From positions 1 to 19,667 of the forward strand of contig DXDO01000034.1 in NCBI GenBank assembly GCA_019115425.1: a stretch of 19,667 bases of DNA. The letters run 5' to 3'. Origin of the DNA: Candidatus Agathobaculum merdigallinarum. GTDB lineage: Bacteria > Bacillota > Clostridia > Oscillospirales > Butyricicoccaceae. The position numbers were made by a program, and so were the translations under genes. Each line of letters begins with the position of its first letter. Position 1 is the first letter of the stretch. Shown one piece after another: positions 1 through 6,305 of the stretch. A model generated the notes under the pieces. That model was not told where the DNA came from and made no database searches. It saw only the letters and a list, made by a program, of their open reading frames with translations.

Positions 1-31
1 CCTCGTCCTTGATTTCCAGTTCTTCACTCAT
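1..31 (-). CDS. 5' end of an unidentified gene (partial, runs off the left edge)
   Basis: Reading the minus strand from 31 gives an ATG followed by codons for MSEELEIKDE, open to the edge of the window. An AAAGGA ribosome binding site lies about 10 nt upstream of the ATG, which supports a real start. Ten residues are too few to identify the product. The gene points the same way as the dihydrouridine synthase at 444-1415, but about 410 bp of hairpin-rich DNA separates them, so it probably has its own promoter or leader. Confidence 0.5.
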   Translation of the reverse strand, partial: MSEELEIKDE

Positions 32-73
32 TTATTTTGATTCCTTTCCAGAAACTTGCGATTACCGTATTAG

Positions 74-132
74 GGAAATACCGGCCGCGCACAGCGCATA
101 CAAGAGAAAATACCGGATCATCCGGTATTTCC
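74..132. repeat. Two mutually exclusive inverted repeats sharing a right arm
   Basis: AAATACCGGAT (108-118) is followed after one base by its exact complement ATCCGGTATTT (120-130). The same right arm, extended to CCGGTATTTCC (122-132), is also the exact complement of GGAAATACCGG at 74-84. The two pairings cannot form together. On the minus strand this lies in the probable 5' leader of the gene starting at 31, so it could act as a switch; that is inference. Confidence 0.6.
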
Positions 133-345
133 GAGGCTGTTCGAAAAACATAGTTTTTCGAACAGCCTCTCGATCGGAACCACGCTTCCGATCGAAGATT
201 CCGCTGTCTGCGCGCGCCTTTCAGGCACACTTGCCAGCGGTTTGTATAAAAACCCACGCACATGTCGCGGGTTTTTATGAAAATTGCAACTTGTTGCAAT
301 TTTCTATTTTATGCGCGACACGCATTTTAACGCCGCACAGCGGCG
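133..345 (+). repeat. Modular multi-hairpin intergenic element, copy 1
   Basis: Modules in order: (a) 17-bp perfect stem 133-149/153-169 with loop ATA; (b) 10-bp stem 170-179/186-195; (c) outer stem CCGCTG 201-206 with CAGCGG 235-240, enclosing GCC-TTTCA-GGC (216-226) and the shared string GGCACAC; (d) ATAAAAACCC 246-255 with GGGTTTTTAT 269-278, inner CG/CG pairs and loop CACATGT; (e) 11-bp stem 279-289/294-304; (f) CGCCGC-ACA-GCGGCG 331-345. The copy at 9041-9236 has the same order, with shared strings around GCGCGC, GGCACAC, GTATAAAAA and TTTTTATGA but different stem sequences. Orientation is assigned from GGCACAC. There is no coding potential. Confidence 0.7.
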
Positions 346-400
346 GAATACGGTATCGCGGGCTACGGCCTGCGGCGCGAAGGACTTTTTCGACAAGCTG

Positions 401-428
401 AAACCGGCCGCTCTGCGGCCGGTTTTTT
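401..428. terminator. Terminator-like hairpin 3' of the dihydrouridine synthase gene
   Basis: AAACCGGCCG (401-410), loop CTCTG, then CGGCCGGTTT (416-425) running into six T residues (423-428). It lies 16 nt beyond the stop of the minus-strand gene ending at 444. The long T-tract is on the plus strand; on the minus strand only three T residues follow, so it would terminate leftward transcription less well. Confidence 0.6.
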
Positions 429-443
429 ATGCGCGCGGCTATT

Positions 444-1415
444 TCATTCGGCGGGCCGGAACCATGCGGGCACAGCATTGTCCAGCAGATCGAGATCGCG
501 GAAAACAGCCGCTGCGGCGCGCTCGTACTCGTCAGGGGTGCGCGACTTTTTGAGCGCTTTGCCGTGCTTTTCGCTGTCCGCAAACAGGTTCAGGTGATAG
601 AACCAGATCTCCTTCATGCGTAGCATGGCGACGCGGCGGTCCCCGAAGGCTTCGCAGTATCGCCCGTACAGCGTGTTGTGAAAATGCTCAAGTGTTTTTT
701 TATCTGCCCGTGCGCCGCCCGTAAGCCGCGTGACAAGCGACGGATCGGCGATCAGCCCGCGCCCGATCATCACCGCCTGTACAGCGAGATAGCGCTGCGC
801 GACCGCCGCTGCATCCGTCTCGCTGACCAGGTCTCCGTTGTAGCAGACCGGCATCCGGCAGCGCGGCAGCGCGGCGGCGAAGGCCGCTTCGCGCACCTTC
901 CCCTTATAGAAATCCTGCCGTACGCGCGGATGGATGGTCAGTTCCGCAACAGGATACCGGTTATAAATTGCGAGCAGGCGGTCAAACTCGGCGGGGTCGT
1001 GCATCCCGAGCCGCGTCTTAATCGAGACATCCCCGCGGCACGAGCAGAATACCGCGTCCAGAAAACGGTCGAGCGCGTCCGGATCCCCTAAAAAGCCCGC
1101 GCCCTTGCCTTTGGCAGTCACCGTGCCGGAGGGACAGCCCAGATTGAGATTGACCTCGGCGTAACCCATGTCGAACAGTGTGTTGGCCGCCCAGATAAAG
1201 TCCGCGGCGGATTTGGTCAGCAGCTGCGGCACCGCGGGCACGCCCGCGTTGACCTCGGGCGCAACCTCGCGCTTCTGGCGCGGGGTCAGGCGCTCGTTTG
1301 TCGTCGGCGTGATGAAGGGCATGAAATATTTGTCGATCCCCGGGAAATACTCGTGGTGTGTGCGGCGGTAAACCGCGCCGGTCACTCCCTCCATAGGGGC
1401 AAAATAATACCGCAT
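444..1415 (-). CDS. tRNA-dihydrouridine synthase family protein
   Basis: The 323-residue product is a flavin-dependent tRNA-dihydrouridine synthase (Dus family), which reduces specific uridines in tRNA to dihydrouridine with FMN and NAD(P)H in the cytoplasm. Visible signs are the N-terminal APMEGVT FMN-binding strand (about residues 6-12), the catalytic cysteine in NLGCPSGTV (Cys94) followed by a KGKGAGFL segment, HPR at the active-site strand, CYNGDL, and the phosphate-binding MIGRGLIADP. Length fits a bacterial Dus (about 310-340). The ATG at 1415 is preceded by GAGG 7 nt upstream. It follows spoVAE on the same strand after 95 bp and may be co-transcribed. Assignment to DusA, B or C is not possible from the sequence alone. 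Confidence 0.92.
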   Translation of the reverse strand: MRYYFAPMEGVTGAVYRRTHHEYFPGIDKYFMPFITPTTNERLTPRQKREVAPEVNAGVPAVPQLLTKSAADFIWAANTLFDMGYAEVNLNLGCPSGTVTAKGKGAGFLGDPDALDRFLDAVFCSCRGDVSIKTRLGMHDPAEFDRLLAIYNRYPVAELTIHPRVRQDFYKGKVREAAFAAALPRCRMPVCYNGDLVSETDAAAVAQRYLAVQAVMIGRGLIADPSLVTRLTGGARADKKTLEHFHNTLYGRYCEAFGDRRVAMLRMKEIWFYHLNLFADSEKHGKALKKSRTPDEYERAAAAVFRDLDLLDNAVPAWFRPAE

Positions 1416-1510
1416 GGAAAAACCTCGTCTGCATGGATTGTTTCTCCATTATAACCGGATTTGCTGCTCCGTGCAAGGGCGGGTGATGCGCATCCGCTTC
1501 GCCGGCGGGC

Positions 1511-1876
1511 TCAGCTTTTGGACTTCGGCTTGGCGAGCAGCGCGAACAGGCAGCCGAACACGATCGCCGCCGCGATGCCGCCTGCGGCGCCGGTCACGCC
1601 GCCGGTGAACGCGCCCAGCAGCCCGCTTTCCGCCACCGCCTTGGCAACGCCTTTGGCCAGCGAGTAGCCGAATCCCAGCAGCGGCACCGTCGCGCCCGCG
1701 CCCGCATAATCCACCACCGGCTGGTAGATGCCGATGGCCTGCAAAAATACGCCGATCACCACCAGGCTGACCAGAATGCGCGCCGGCGTCAGCTTGGTCT
1801 TATCGATAAACACCTGGCAGACCGCGCAGATCGCGCCGCCGACCCAGAAGGCATTTATATACTCCATCCAGTTCAT
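1511..1876 (-). CDS. spoVAE: Stage V sporulation protein AE (SpoVAE)
   Basis: The 121-residue hydrophobic protein belongs to the SpoVAC/SpoVAE family of spore inner-membrane proteins, needed for uptake of dipicolinic acid into the developing spore and its release at germination. It starts MNWMEYINAFWVGG, has about four membrane-spanning stretches, and carries the family segment VDYAGAGATVPLLGFGYSLAKGV (around residue 55-77), which parallels HAGAGTIVPITGFANSIV in SpoVAC upstream. The C-terminus is a short basic tail. The ATG overlaps the spoVAD stop in ATGA (1873-1876), with AAAGGAG 6-7 nt upstream, so the two are translationally coupled. It is the last gene of the three-gene spoVA set usual in Clostridia. 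Confidence 0.95.
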   Translation of the reverse strand: MNWMEYINAFWVGGAICAVCQVFIDKTKLTPARILVSLVVIGVFLQAIGIYQPVVDYAGAGATVPLLGFGYSLAKGVAKAVAESGLLGAFTGGVTGAAGGIAAAIVFGCLFALLAKPKSKS

Positions 1877-2889
1877 GTGCCGCTCCTTTCGATCACGACC
1901 GCGTGGCAGATGCCCGCGATGGGCTGACCCTGCTGCACCGAGGTCGGGCTCATCATCGCGCCCGTGCCTGCGAACACCAGGCGTTTGATTTTGCCCGCCT
2001 GCATATCGCGCAGCAGCGGCCCGCACAGCACCGCCGCCGAGCAGCCGCAGCCCGAGCCGCCCGCGTGCGCGTCCTGCTCGTCGCCGAACAGCAGGCTGCC
2101 GCAGTCCGAATACACAGGGGAAAGGTCGATCTTGTCCTCGCGCAGCAGGGTCAGCAGCAGATCCGCGCCCACATGCCCGAGGTCGCCGGTCACGATGCAG
2201 TCGAAATCGTTCGGCTGCGCGCCGAGGTCGGCCAGCAGCGTGGATAATGTGTCGTAGGCCGCGGGGGCCATCGCCGCGCCCATGTTGTTCGCGTCCTTCA
2301 CGCCCATCTCGACCATTTTGCCGAACAGCGCGTGCGTGATGCGGATATGCCCGCTTCCCTGTTTGCCCAGCACCGCCGCGCCAGCTGCCGTGGCTGTCCA
2401 TTGTGCCGTCGGGGTGCGCTGGCCGCCGTAGGCGAGCGGGAAGCGGTACTGCCGCTCGGCCGAGCAGAAATGCGAGGACGCGGACGCGACCAGCCGCCGC
2501 GCCGCGCCGCTTTCCACAAGGCACGCGCCGAGCGCCAGACCCTGCGCCATGGTCGAGCATGCGCCGTACTGCCCGAGGTACGGCACGTCCGACTGCATGG
2601 ACGCCAGAAACGAGCCGATGCACTGGTTGAGCAGATCGCCCGCAAGGATCAGGTCGAGGTCGCTTTTCTGCAGCCCACCCTTTTTCAGTGCGGTCTCGAT
2701 CGCGGTCTTTTGCAGCTCGCCCTCGGCCAGCTCCCACGACTTCTGCCCCATTCGGTCGTCCTCGGTCACAAAGTCAAACTGCGCGCCGAGCGGGCCATCG
2801 CCCTCTTTTTTGCCGACCGCCGCCGCGTGCGCCAGCAGAAACGGCTGATCCTCCAGTTGCAGCGTGCGCTGCCCGATGCGTCGGATCAT
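1873..2889 (-). CDS. spoVAD: Stage V sporulation protein AD (SpoVAD)
   Basis: The 338-residue product is SpoVAD, a thiolase-fold protein at the spore inner membrane that binds dipicolinic acid and works with SpoVAC and SpoVAE. Recognisable segments are an N-terminal GDGPLG region, AGDLLNQC, PYLGQYGACSTMAQGL (Cys at about residue 114, matching the thiolase nucleophile position), LGHVGADLLLTLL, YSDCGSLLFG, and GSGCGCSA near the C-terminus. Length matches the family (about 335-340). The start at 2889 overlaps the spoVAC stop by ATGA (2886-2889). The reading frame stays open well upstream of this ATG inside spoVAC, but that extension is not SpoVAD-like. Confidence 0.96.
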   Translation of the reverse strand: MIRRIGQRTLQLEDQPFLLAHAAAVGKKEGDGPLGAQFDFVTEDDRMGQKSWELAEGELQKTAIETALKKGGLQKSDLDLILAGDLLNQCIGSFLASMQSDVPYLGQYGACSTMAQGLALGACLVESGAARRLVASASSHFCSAERQYRFPLAYGGQRTPTAQWTATAAGAAVLGKQGSGHIRITHALFGKMVEMGVKDANNMGAAMAPAAYDTLSTLLADLGAQPNDFDCIVTGDLGHVGADLLLTLLREDKIDLSPVYSDCGSLLFGDEQDAHAGGSGCGCSAAVLCGPLLRDMQAGKIKRLVFAGTGAMMSPTSVQQGQPIAGICHAVVIERSGT

Positions 2890-3338
2890 CCCGCGCCGCC
2901 CCCTCCCAGCAGAACCAGCACCAGCCCGTAAACCACGCTGGCGGAAATGCCATATACCAGCACCGGCCCGGCGATGACGAACATCTTCGCAGCCAAACCG
3001 AGGATCAGGCCCTCGCTTTTGAACTCCATGGCGGGCGAGACGATCGAGTTGGCAAAGCCGGTGATCGGCACGATCGTGCCCGCGCCCGCGTGCTTGGCGA
3101 GCTTTTCGTACAGGTGCAGGCAGGTCAGCAATGCGCCGAGAAACACCATCGTGATCGAGGTCGCGGCGGCGGCGTCCGCGGTATCCAGCCCGCGCCCCTG
3201 CCAGAAGTTGCTCACCGCCTCGCCCACCGTGCAGATCGCCCCGCCGAACAGGAATGCCTTCAGGCAGTCCCTCCAAAGCGGGGAATTCGGGCTTTTCTGC
3301 TCCAGCATCTGCTGATACTTCTGTTTATCCAGCTTCAT
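2886..3338 (-). CDS. spoVAC: Stage V sporulation protein AC (SpoVAC)
   Basis: The 150-residue protein is SpoVAC, a spore inner-membrane protein; in Bacillus it behaves as a mechanosensitive channel for dipicolinic acid release. A charged N-terminus (about 1-23) is followed by about four hydrophobic segments, with the conserved GTIVPITGFANSIVSPAMEFKSEG region around residues 90-112 and a glycine-rich end. GAGAGGAG lies about 8 nt upstream of the ATG at 3338. It is the first gene of the operon; spoVAA, spoVAB and spoVAF, present in Bacillus, are absent here, as is usual in Clostridia. I could not see a convincing forespore sigma-G promoter upstream. Confidence 0.95.
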   Translation of the reverse strand: MKLDKQKYQQMLEQKSPNSPLWRDCLKAFLFGGAICTVGEAVSNFWQGRGLDTADAAAATSITMVFLGALLTCLHLYEKLAKHAGAGTIVPITGFANSIVSPAMEFKSEGLILGLAAKMFVIAGPVLVYGISASVVYGLVLVLLGGGGAG

Positions 3339-3507
3339 GCGTTGTTACTCCTCTCCGGGAGGATTCTCCCCTGTTTGTGCTAGTTTACGCAGAAAGCGGT
3401 CTTTTATCCATCTGGCATTATAAAATAAACCGAATTTGGCTATTTGAAACATGCCATAAATGCAGTATCCTTTTGGTACAGAAAGAAACCGCAAGGGGGC
3501 ATCCACC

Positions 3508-4098
3508 ATGGAGAACAGGAAAAGTAAGATCACATTGTATGATATTGGCGCGATCGGTTTAATGGCGGCCTTTGTGTTTATCGCAACGTTTTTCTTCAAG
3601 ATCAAGATCCCTACGCCGGGCGGCTCGACCATGGTCAAGCTCGGAAACGGTATCTGCCTGCTGTGCGGCACGCTGCTGGGCGGCTGGCGCGGCGGGCTGG
3701 CCGCGGGCATTGGCTGCGCGCTGTTTGATCTGACCGATCCGGAATATGCGCCGACGGCCTATATTACCTTTATCCGTTATTTTATTATGGCCGGACTGTG
3801 CGGCTTTATCGCACACTGGCACGGCGCGAACGGCCGCAAAACCGGCCGGAACCTGGCGGCCACCATCATCGGTGCGTTTACCTATTCGGGCATGTACATC
3901 GGGGAAAAAATCATTGGTATGATGATCGTCGGCTCGGCGTTTGTCCCTGCTGTGGTGGGCAACGCGGCGAGCATTATATCCAGCCTGACCAACGCCGTGG
4001 TGGGTGTGATCGTGGCGATGCTGCTCACGCCCGCGCTGCGCAAGGCATTCCAGTCAACCGCATTCGCGCGCCGCATGGAGCATAGTGCATCCAAATAA
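3508..4098 (+). CDS. ECF transporter S component (substrate-binding membrane subunit)
   Basis: The 196-residue protein has about six hydrophobic segments and resembles the substrate-specific (S) subunits of energy-coupling factor vitamin transporters, in particular the DUF1393 group. Typical features are TLYDIGAIGLMAAFVFIATFFFKIK (about 7-31), the PTPGGSTMVKLGN loop, and the glycine-rich GGWRGGLAAGIGCALFDL motif (about 58-75). Such subunits pair with a shared EcfT/EcfA module encoded elsewhere. The ATG at 3508 has AAGGGGG about 8 nt upstream; an in-frame ATG at 3460 lacks one and would add a non-hydrophobic leader. The substrate cannot be deduced, and I saw no recognisable riboswitch in the 169 bp upstream. 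Confidence 0.85.
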   Translation: MENRKSKITLYDIGAIGLMAAFVFIATFFFKIKIPTPGGSTMVKLGNGICLLCGTLLGGWRGGLAAGIGCALFDLTDPEYAPTAYITFIRYFIMAGLCGFIAHWHGANGRKTGRNLAATIIGAFTYSGMYIGEKIIGMMIVGSAFVPAVVGNAASIISSLTNAVVGVIVAMLLTPALRKAFQSTAFARRMEHSASK

Positions 4099-4112
4099 GG
4101 CAGAAAGACAAA

Positions 4113-4149
4113 AAACAGCCGTCGGGGCCCCAAGTTCCGGCGGCTGTTT
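4113..4149. terminator. Bidirectional terminator between convergent genes
   Basis: AAACAGCCG (4113-4121) pairs with CGGCTGTTT (4141-4149), with an inner CGG/CCG pairing. It lies 14 nt after the stop of the ECF S-component gene and 10 nt before the stop of the minus-strand gene ending at 4160. The T-tract is longer on the minus strand (TTTTTT), so it suits that gene best. Confidence 0.75.
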
Positions 4150-4159
4150 GCATATGCTG

Positions 4160-4387
4160 TTATATTTCGTCCATGGCGCGCTGAGCGACATAAACGATGA
4201 ACTCCTCAGGCGTGGGGCGCGCGCCCTTACAGGGAATCTGGCGGAGACGGTAGGCGGCAAGGTCGTCTGCCGGTTGGTCAAAAGCGGCGTCGATGGATTT
4301 TTGGATCTCCCGCCGGACTTCCTCGGGCGTGGTATTATACTGGCGGGCAACTTGCTGAAAAATTCTGTTCATATCCATTTTTATCAT
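4160..4387 (-). CDS. Small conserved-type hypothetical protein (75 aa)
   Basis: A 75-residue soluble, mostly helical protein: a charged N-terminal helix (RIFQQVARQYNTTPEEVRREIQKSIDAAF), a linker, and a C-terminal PTPEEFIVYVAQRAMD segment. The YNTTPEEVRREI stretch resembles the part of the Spo0A C-terminal domain around YNTTxxxVERAIRHAI, and small clostridial proteins of this style have been annotated with that similarity; I treat this as a weak hint only. ATGs occur at 4387, 4378 and 4372; the GAGATGA just upstream favours 4378, which would give 72 residues. A consensus sigma-A promoter (4412-4440) reads into it. Confidence 0.7.
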   Translation of the reverse strand: MIKMDMNRIFQQVARQYNTTPEEVRREIQKSIDAAFDQPADDLAAYRLRQIPCKGARPTPEEFIVYVAQRAMDEI

Positions 4388-4393
4388 CTCATA

Positions 4394-4422
4394 TAATAAT
4401 ATTATTAGATAATTATATTATC
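4394..4422. promoter_or_regulatory. Palindromes in the divergent promoter region (possible operators)
   Basis: TAATAATATTATTA (4394-4407) is a perfect 14-bp palindrome and GATAAT-TAT-ATTATC (4408-4422) is a 6-bp inverted repeat directly next to it. The second overlaps the -10 box of the minus-strand promoter and the first covers its expected start site. Binding by the adjacent XRE regulator is inferred from position only. Confidence 0.45.
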
Positions 4423-4440
4423 GAATAACAGAATTGTCAA
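4412..4440 (-). promoter_or_regulatory. Consensus sigma-A promoter for the 4160-4387 gene
   Basis: On the minus strand TTGACA (4440-4435), exactly 17 bp, then TATAAT (4417-4412): a perfect match in both boxes and spacing. Transcription would start near 4405, about 20-25 nt before the start codon. The -35 overlaps TTGTCA on the plus strand, which may be shared by a divergent promoter for the XRE gene. Confidence 0.85.
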
Positions 4441-4480
4441 CCGCATATATATGTTTTAGGGTATATATGAGGTGAAGTCT

Positions 4481-4696
4481 ATGAGCAGCATCCGCCTGAC
4501 ATTAAAGGAAGTGTTAGAGCAGCGCGGCATCACGCGTTATGAGTTGAGCCAGCGCACGGGCATCAAATACCCAATTGTAGATAAATATTACAAAAACAAA
4601 GTCATCCGCTATGACAGCGCGCTGCTGCTGAAAATGTGCATTGCGCTCGACTGCGAGATCGGCGATCTGATCGAAGTTGTGAAGGACCCTTCTTAA
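4481..4696 (+). CDS. Small XRE/Cro-C1-type transcriptional regulator
   Basis: The 71-residue protein is a single helix-turn-helix domain of the XRE (HTH_26-like) type. RLTLKEVLEQRGITRYELSQRTGIKYPIVDKYYKNK (about residues 5-40) gives the five-helix pattern, with ELSQRTGI as the turn, and LLLKMCIALDCEIGDLIEV completes the domain. No effector domain is present. The ATG at 4481 is preceded by GAGGTGA with 5-nt spacing; a GTG at 4472 inside that ribosome binding site is not the start. It diverges from the 4160-4387 gene across a palindromic AT-rich region, which suggests autoregulation or control of that neighbour (inference). Target genes are unknown. Confidence 0.88.
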   Translation: MSSIRLTLKEVLEQRGITRYELSQRTGIKYPIVDKYYKNKVIRYDSALLLKMCIALDCEIGDLIEVVKDPS

Positions 4697-4701
4697 GCCG
4701 T

Positions 4702-4731
4702 AAAAAAACCGCCCCTCGGGGCGGTTTTTTT
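4702..4731. terminator. Strong bidirectional rho-independent terminator
   Basis: Seven A residues, CCGCCCC, a tight CTCG loop, GGGGCGG and seven T residues. It begins 6 nt after the stop of the XRE gene and lies 19 nt beyond the stop of the convergent minus-strand gene ending at 4750, so it can serve both. Confidence 0.92.
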
Positions 4732-4749
4732 GTGCATTCATAGTGTGTG

Positions 4750-6042
4750 TTACATCATATCCAGCAGCCGGTAGCACCGCGCCTTGGTATAGCTCTGGCG
4801 GAAGCTGTACGAGGCAAGCTGCGCCTCGGTCTCGTCCTCAACGGCGCTGGCCGCGTTCTCCGCGCCCGAGTCGCGCTCGTTTACCCATTGCTCGAAGCTG
4901 GCTTCCTCAGCGGCATACTGGTCGGCATTGAGGATGGTCGAAAGGTAATCATACATATCCATCAACAGCGCATCCCAGGACTCAAACGAGCCGGCGGTCA
5001 GCGCAAGCTCATCCTCGACCGTCGCGGCGGAGGCGATTTGCAGGTCGCGCTGCTCCAGCTCTTCCATGCGGCTCGAGAAGTCCTGCTTCTGCTCCGCCTG
5101 CTGCTGCTGGTTTTCCTCCTGTCGCTGCGCGGCCTCCTGCGCCTTGGTCAGTTCCTCGCGCAGATCGGCCACCTGGCTTTTCTGGTCGTCGGTCAGGGTG
5201 TCGTCCGCATCCAGCGTGTCGAGCATCGCCGCGCACTGGTCATACTGGCTGTTCGCCAGATATTCCTGCGCGCGCTGGAAGTCCGCGGCAAATTCGCTGT
5301 CCGACTGAGCGGCCTGCGCCTCGGCGAGCAGTTCCTCGATCGCTTCATACAGTGCGGAGGATGGATCGGTCACCCGGTTTTGCAGCTGCTTGAGCGCGGC
5401 CACCGCTTCGGTGTATTGCTCGTTATCCACGTAGTCCTGCGCGGTCTGGAAATCCTCGAGCAGCTGGATGGTCGGGTCCAGCGCGGACGGATCGCTGGCT
5501 TCCGCCTGCGCCGCAAGATAATACTCGAGCGCCTTGTCAAAATCGCCGCGATTGAGATACTGCTCGGCAAGAGTAAGCGTTTCATCCGGCTGGCGGGACA
5601 GGAAAAACCATACGCCGCCGCCGATCAGCGCGGCGATCAGAATGACCACTACCGCGATCACTGCGGCCTTTTTGCCCTTGGAGGGCTTTCTGTAAAGCTC
5701 ATCGTCCGGATCGGGCTGGGAGAAGTAGGTGGTGCGCGGCGGTTCAGGCGCGCTGGACGTGCGGCGCACGGGCGGCCGCGGCTCGGCGGCGGGGATGCGC
5801 GGGTCGGTCGCAGCGAGCGGATCACCGGTGGTCACGCCGTCCTCCTCCGCGCCGGCGGAGGGATGGCCTTCCTTCATCACCGCATCAAAGGCCGAAAGAT
5901 CGATGGGGCCGTTCAGTTCGTCCGGCAGCGAGGTGAAAACGGCGGTTTCGTCGTTTATGCCGGTCTGTTCGACGGTCGCGCCGCAGAATGGGCAGAATTT
6001 GCCCGCGATGGGCAGCTCCTTACCGCAGTTCTTGCAAAGCAT
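4750..6042 (-). CDS. Zinc-ribbon, single-pass membrane protein with helical repeats and LprI-like C-terminus
   Basis: The 430-residue protein begins with a zinc ribbon (Cys3, Cys6, Cys17, Cys20 in CKNCGKEL and FCPFCG), followed by an acidic, proline-rich linker (about 22-120). One transmembrane helix (about 125-148) comes after a KGKK stop, so the ribbon is probably cytoplasmic and the rest extracellular. Residues about 155-330 are glutamate/glutamine-rich helical repeats of TPR style (GDFDKALEYYLAAQ, EQYTEAVAALKQL, SQYDQCAAMLDTL) ending in a QQQQ-type coiled coil. The last 85 residues (WDALLMDMYDYLS, WVNERDSGAENAAS, TKARCYRLLD) resemble the LprI/DUF1311 domain. The ATG at 6042 has GAGGAGG 9 nt upstream; an earlier in-frame ATG at 6072 lacks one. 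The function is unknown; an envelope-stress or cell-wall role is a guess. Confidence 0.85.
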   Translation of the reverse strand: MLCKNCGKELPIAGKFCPFCGATVEQTGINDETAVFTSLPDELNGPIDLSAFDAVMKEGHPSAGAEEDGVTTGDPLAATDPRIPAAEPRPPVRRTSSAPEPPRTTYFSQPDPDDELYRKPSKGKKAAVIAVVVILIAALIGGGVWFFLSRQPDETLTLAEQYLNRGDFDKALEYYLAAQAEASDPSALDPTIQLLEDFQTAQDYVDNEQYTEAVAALKQLQNRVTDPSSALYEAIEELLAEAQAAQSDSEFAADFQRAQEYLANSQYDQCAAMLDTLDADDTLTDDQKSQVADLREELTKAQEAAQRQEENQQQQAEQKQDFSSRMEELEQRDLQIASAATVEDELALTAGSFESWDALLMDMYDYLSTILNADQYAAEEASFEQWVNERDSGAENAASAVEDETEAQLASYSFRQSYTKARCYRLLDMM

Positions 6043-6107
6043 GTATGAGTTCCTCCTCTGAAAATATACCATTTATATGTGATATACGGCTATATGAAAC
6101 CAATAGT

Positions 6108-6136
6108 AGTATAACACGCGGCAAAGCGCTTGTAAA
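6108..6136 (-). promoter_or_regulatory. Sigma-A promoter for the zinc-ribbon gene
   Basis: On the minus strand TTTACA (6136-6131), 17-bp spacer, TATACT (6113-6108). This puts the start site near 6100 and a leader of about 58 nt before the ATG at 6042. Confidence 0.7.
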
Positions 6137-6244
6137 CCTCCGTATAATGGAACAAAACAAACGGCCGGACCGTCTTCTGCATCAGTACGCGCGGGAAATA
6201 TCCGGAAAGCGGCTTTTGTATCGAAACTAAAACCCCGCTTCCGC

Positions 6245-6273
6245 TTGACAAGCCCTGCCTGTAACCGTACAAT
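6245..6273 (+). promoter_or_regulatory. Sigma-A promoter for the SecD-like/SLH/L,D-transpeptidase gene
   Basis: TTGACA (6245-6250), 17-bp spacer, TACAAT (6268-6273), about 32 bp before the TTG start at 6306 and just upstream of an AAGGGGG ribosome binding site at 6291-6297. Confidence 0.82.
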
Positions 6274-6305
6274 AGAAACAATGATGTGACAAGGGGGAAT
6301 ATTCC

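Larger units (their letters stand above)
32..443. other. Hairpin-rich intergenic region
   Basis: These 412 bp contain no convincing gene; open frames here lack ribosome binding sites and run through inverted repeats. In order it holds a 74-132 segment with competing pairings, a 17-bp perfect hairpin (133-169), a 10-bp hairpin (170-195), a stem enclosing a smaller hairpin (201-240), an A-tract/T-tract hairpin (246-278), an 11-bp hairpin (279-304), a GC hairpin (331-345) and a terminator-like hairpin (401-428). Most of this forms one copy of the modular element listed separately. Confidence 0.8.

Noticed and set aside
3339..3507. Sigma-G promoter for spoVA, and a riboswitch or promoter before the ECF gene
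   Set aside because: No pair of forespore-type -35/-10 boxes could be matched on the minus strand. A TTGAAA/TATCCT pair with 16-bp spacing on the plus strand is only marginal, and no known vitamin riboswitch core is visible.
4747..6048. 433-codon plus-strand open frame opposite the zinc-ribbon gene
   Set aside because: The minus frame has CxxC motifs, a membrane helix, promoter and ribosome binding site; the plus frame is a leucine/arginine-rich mirror with no family features.
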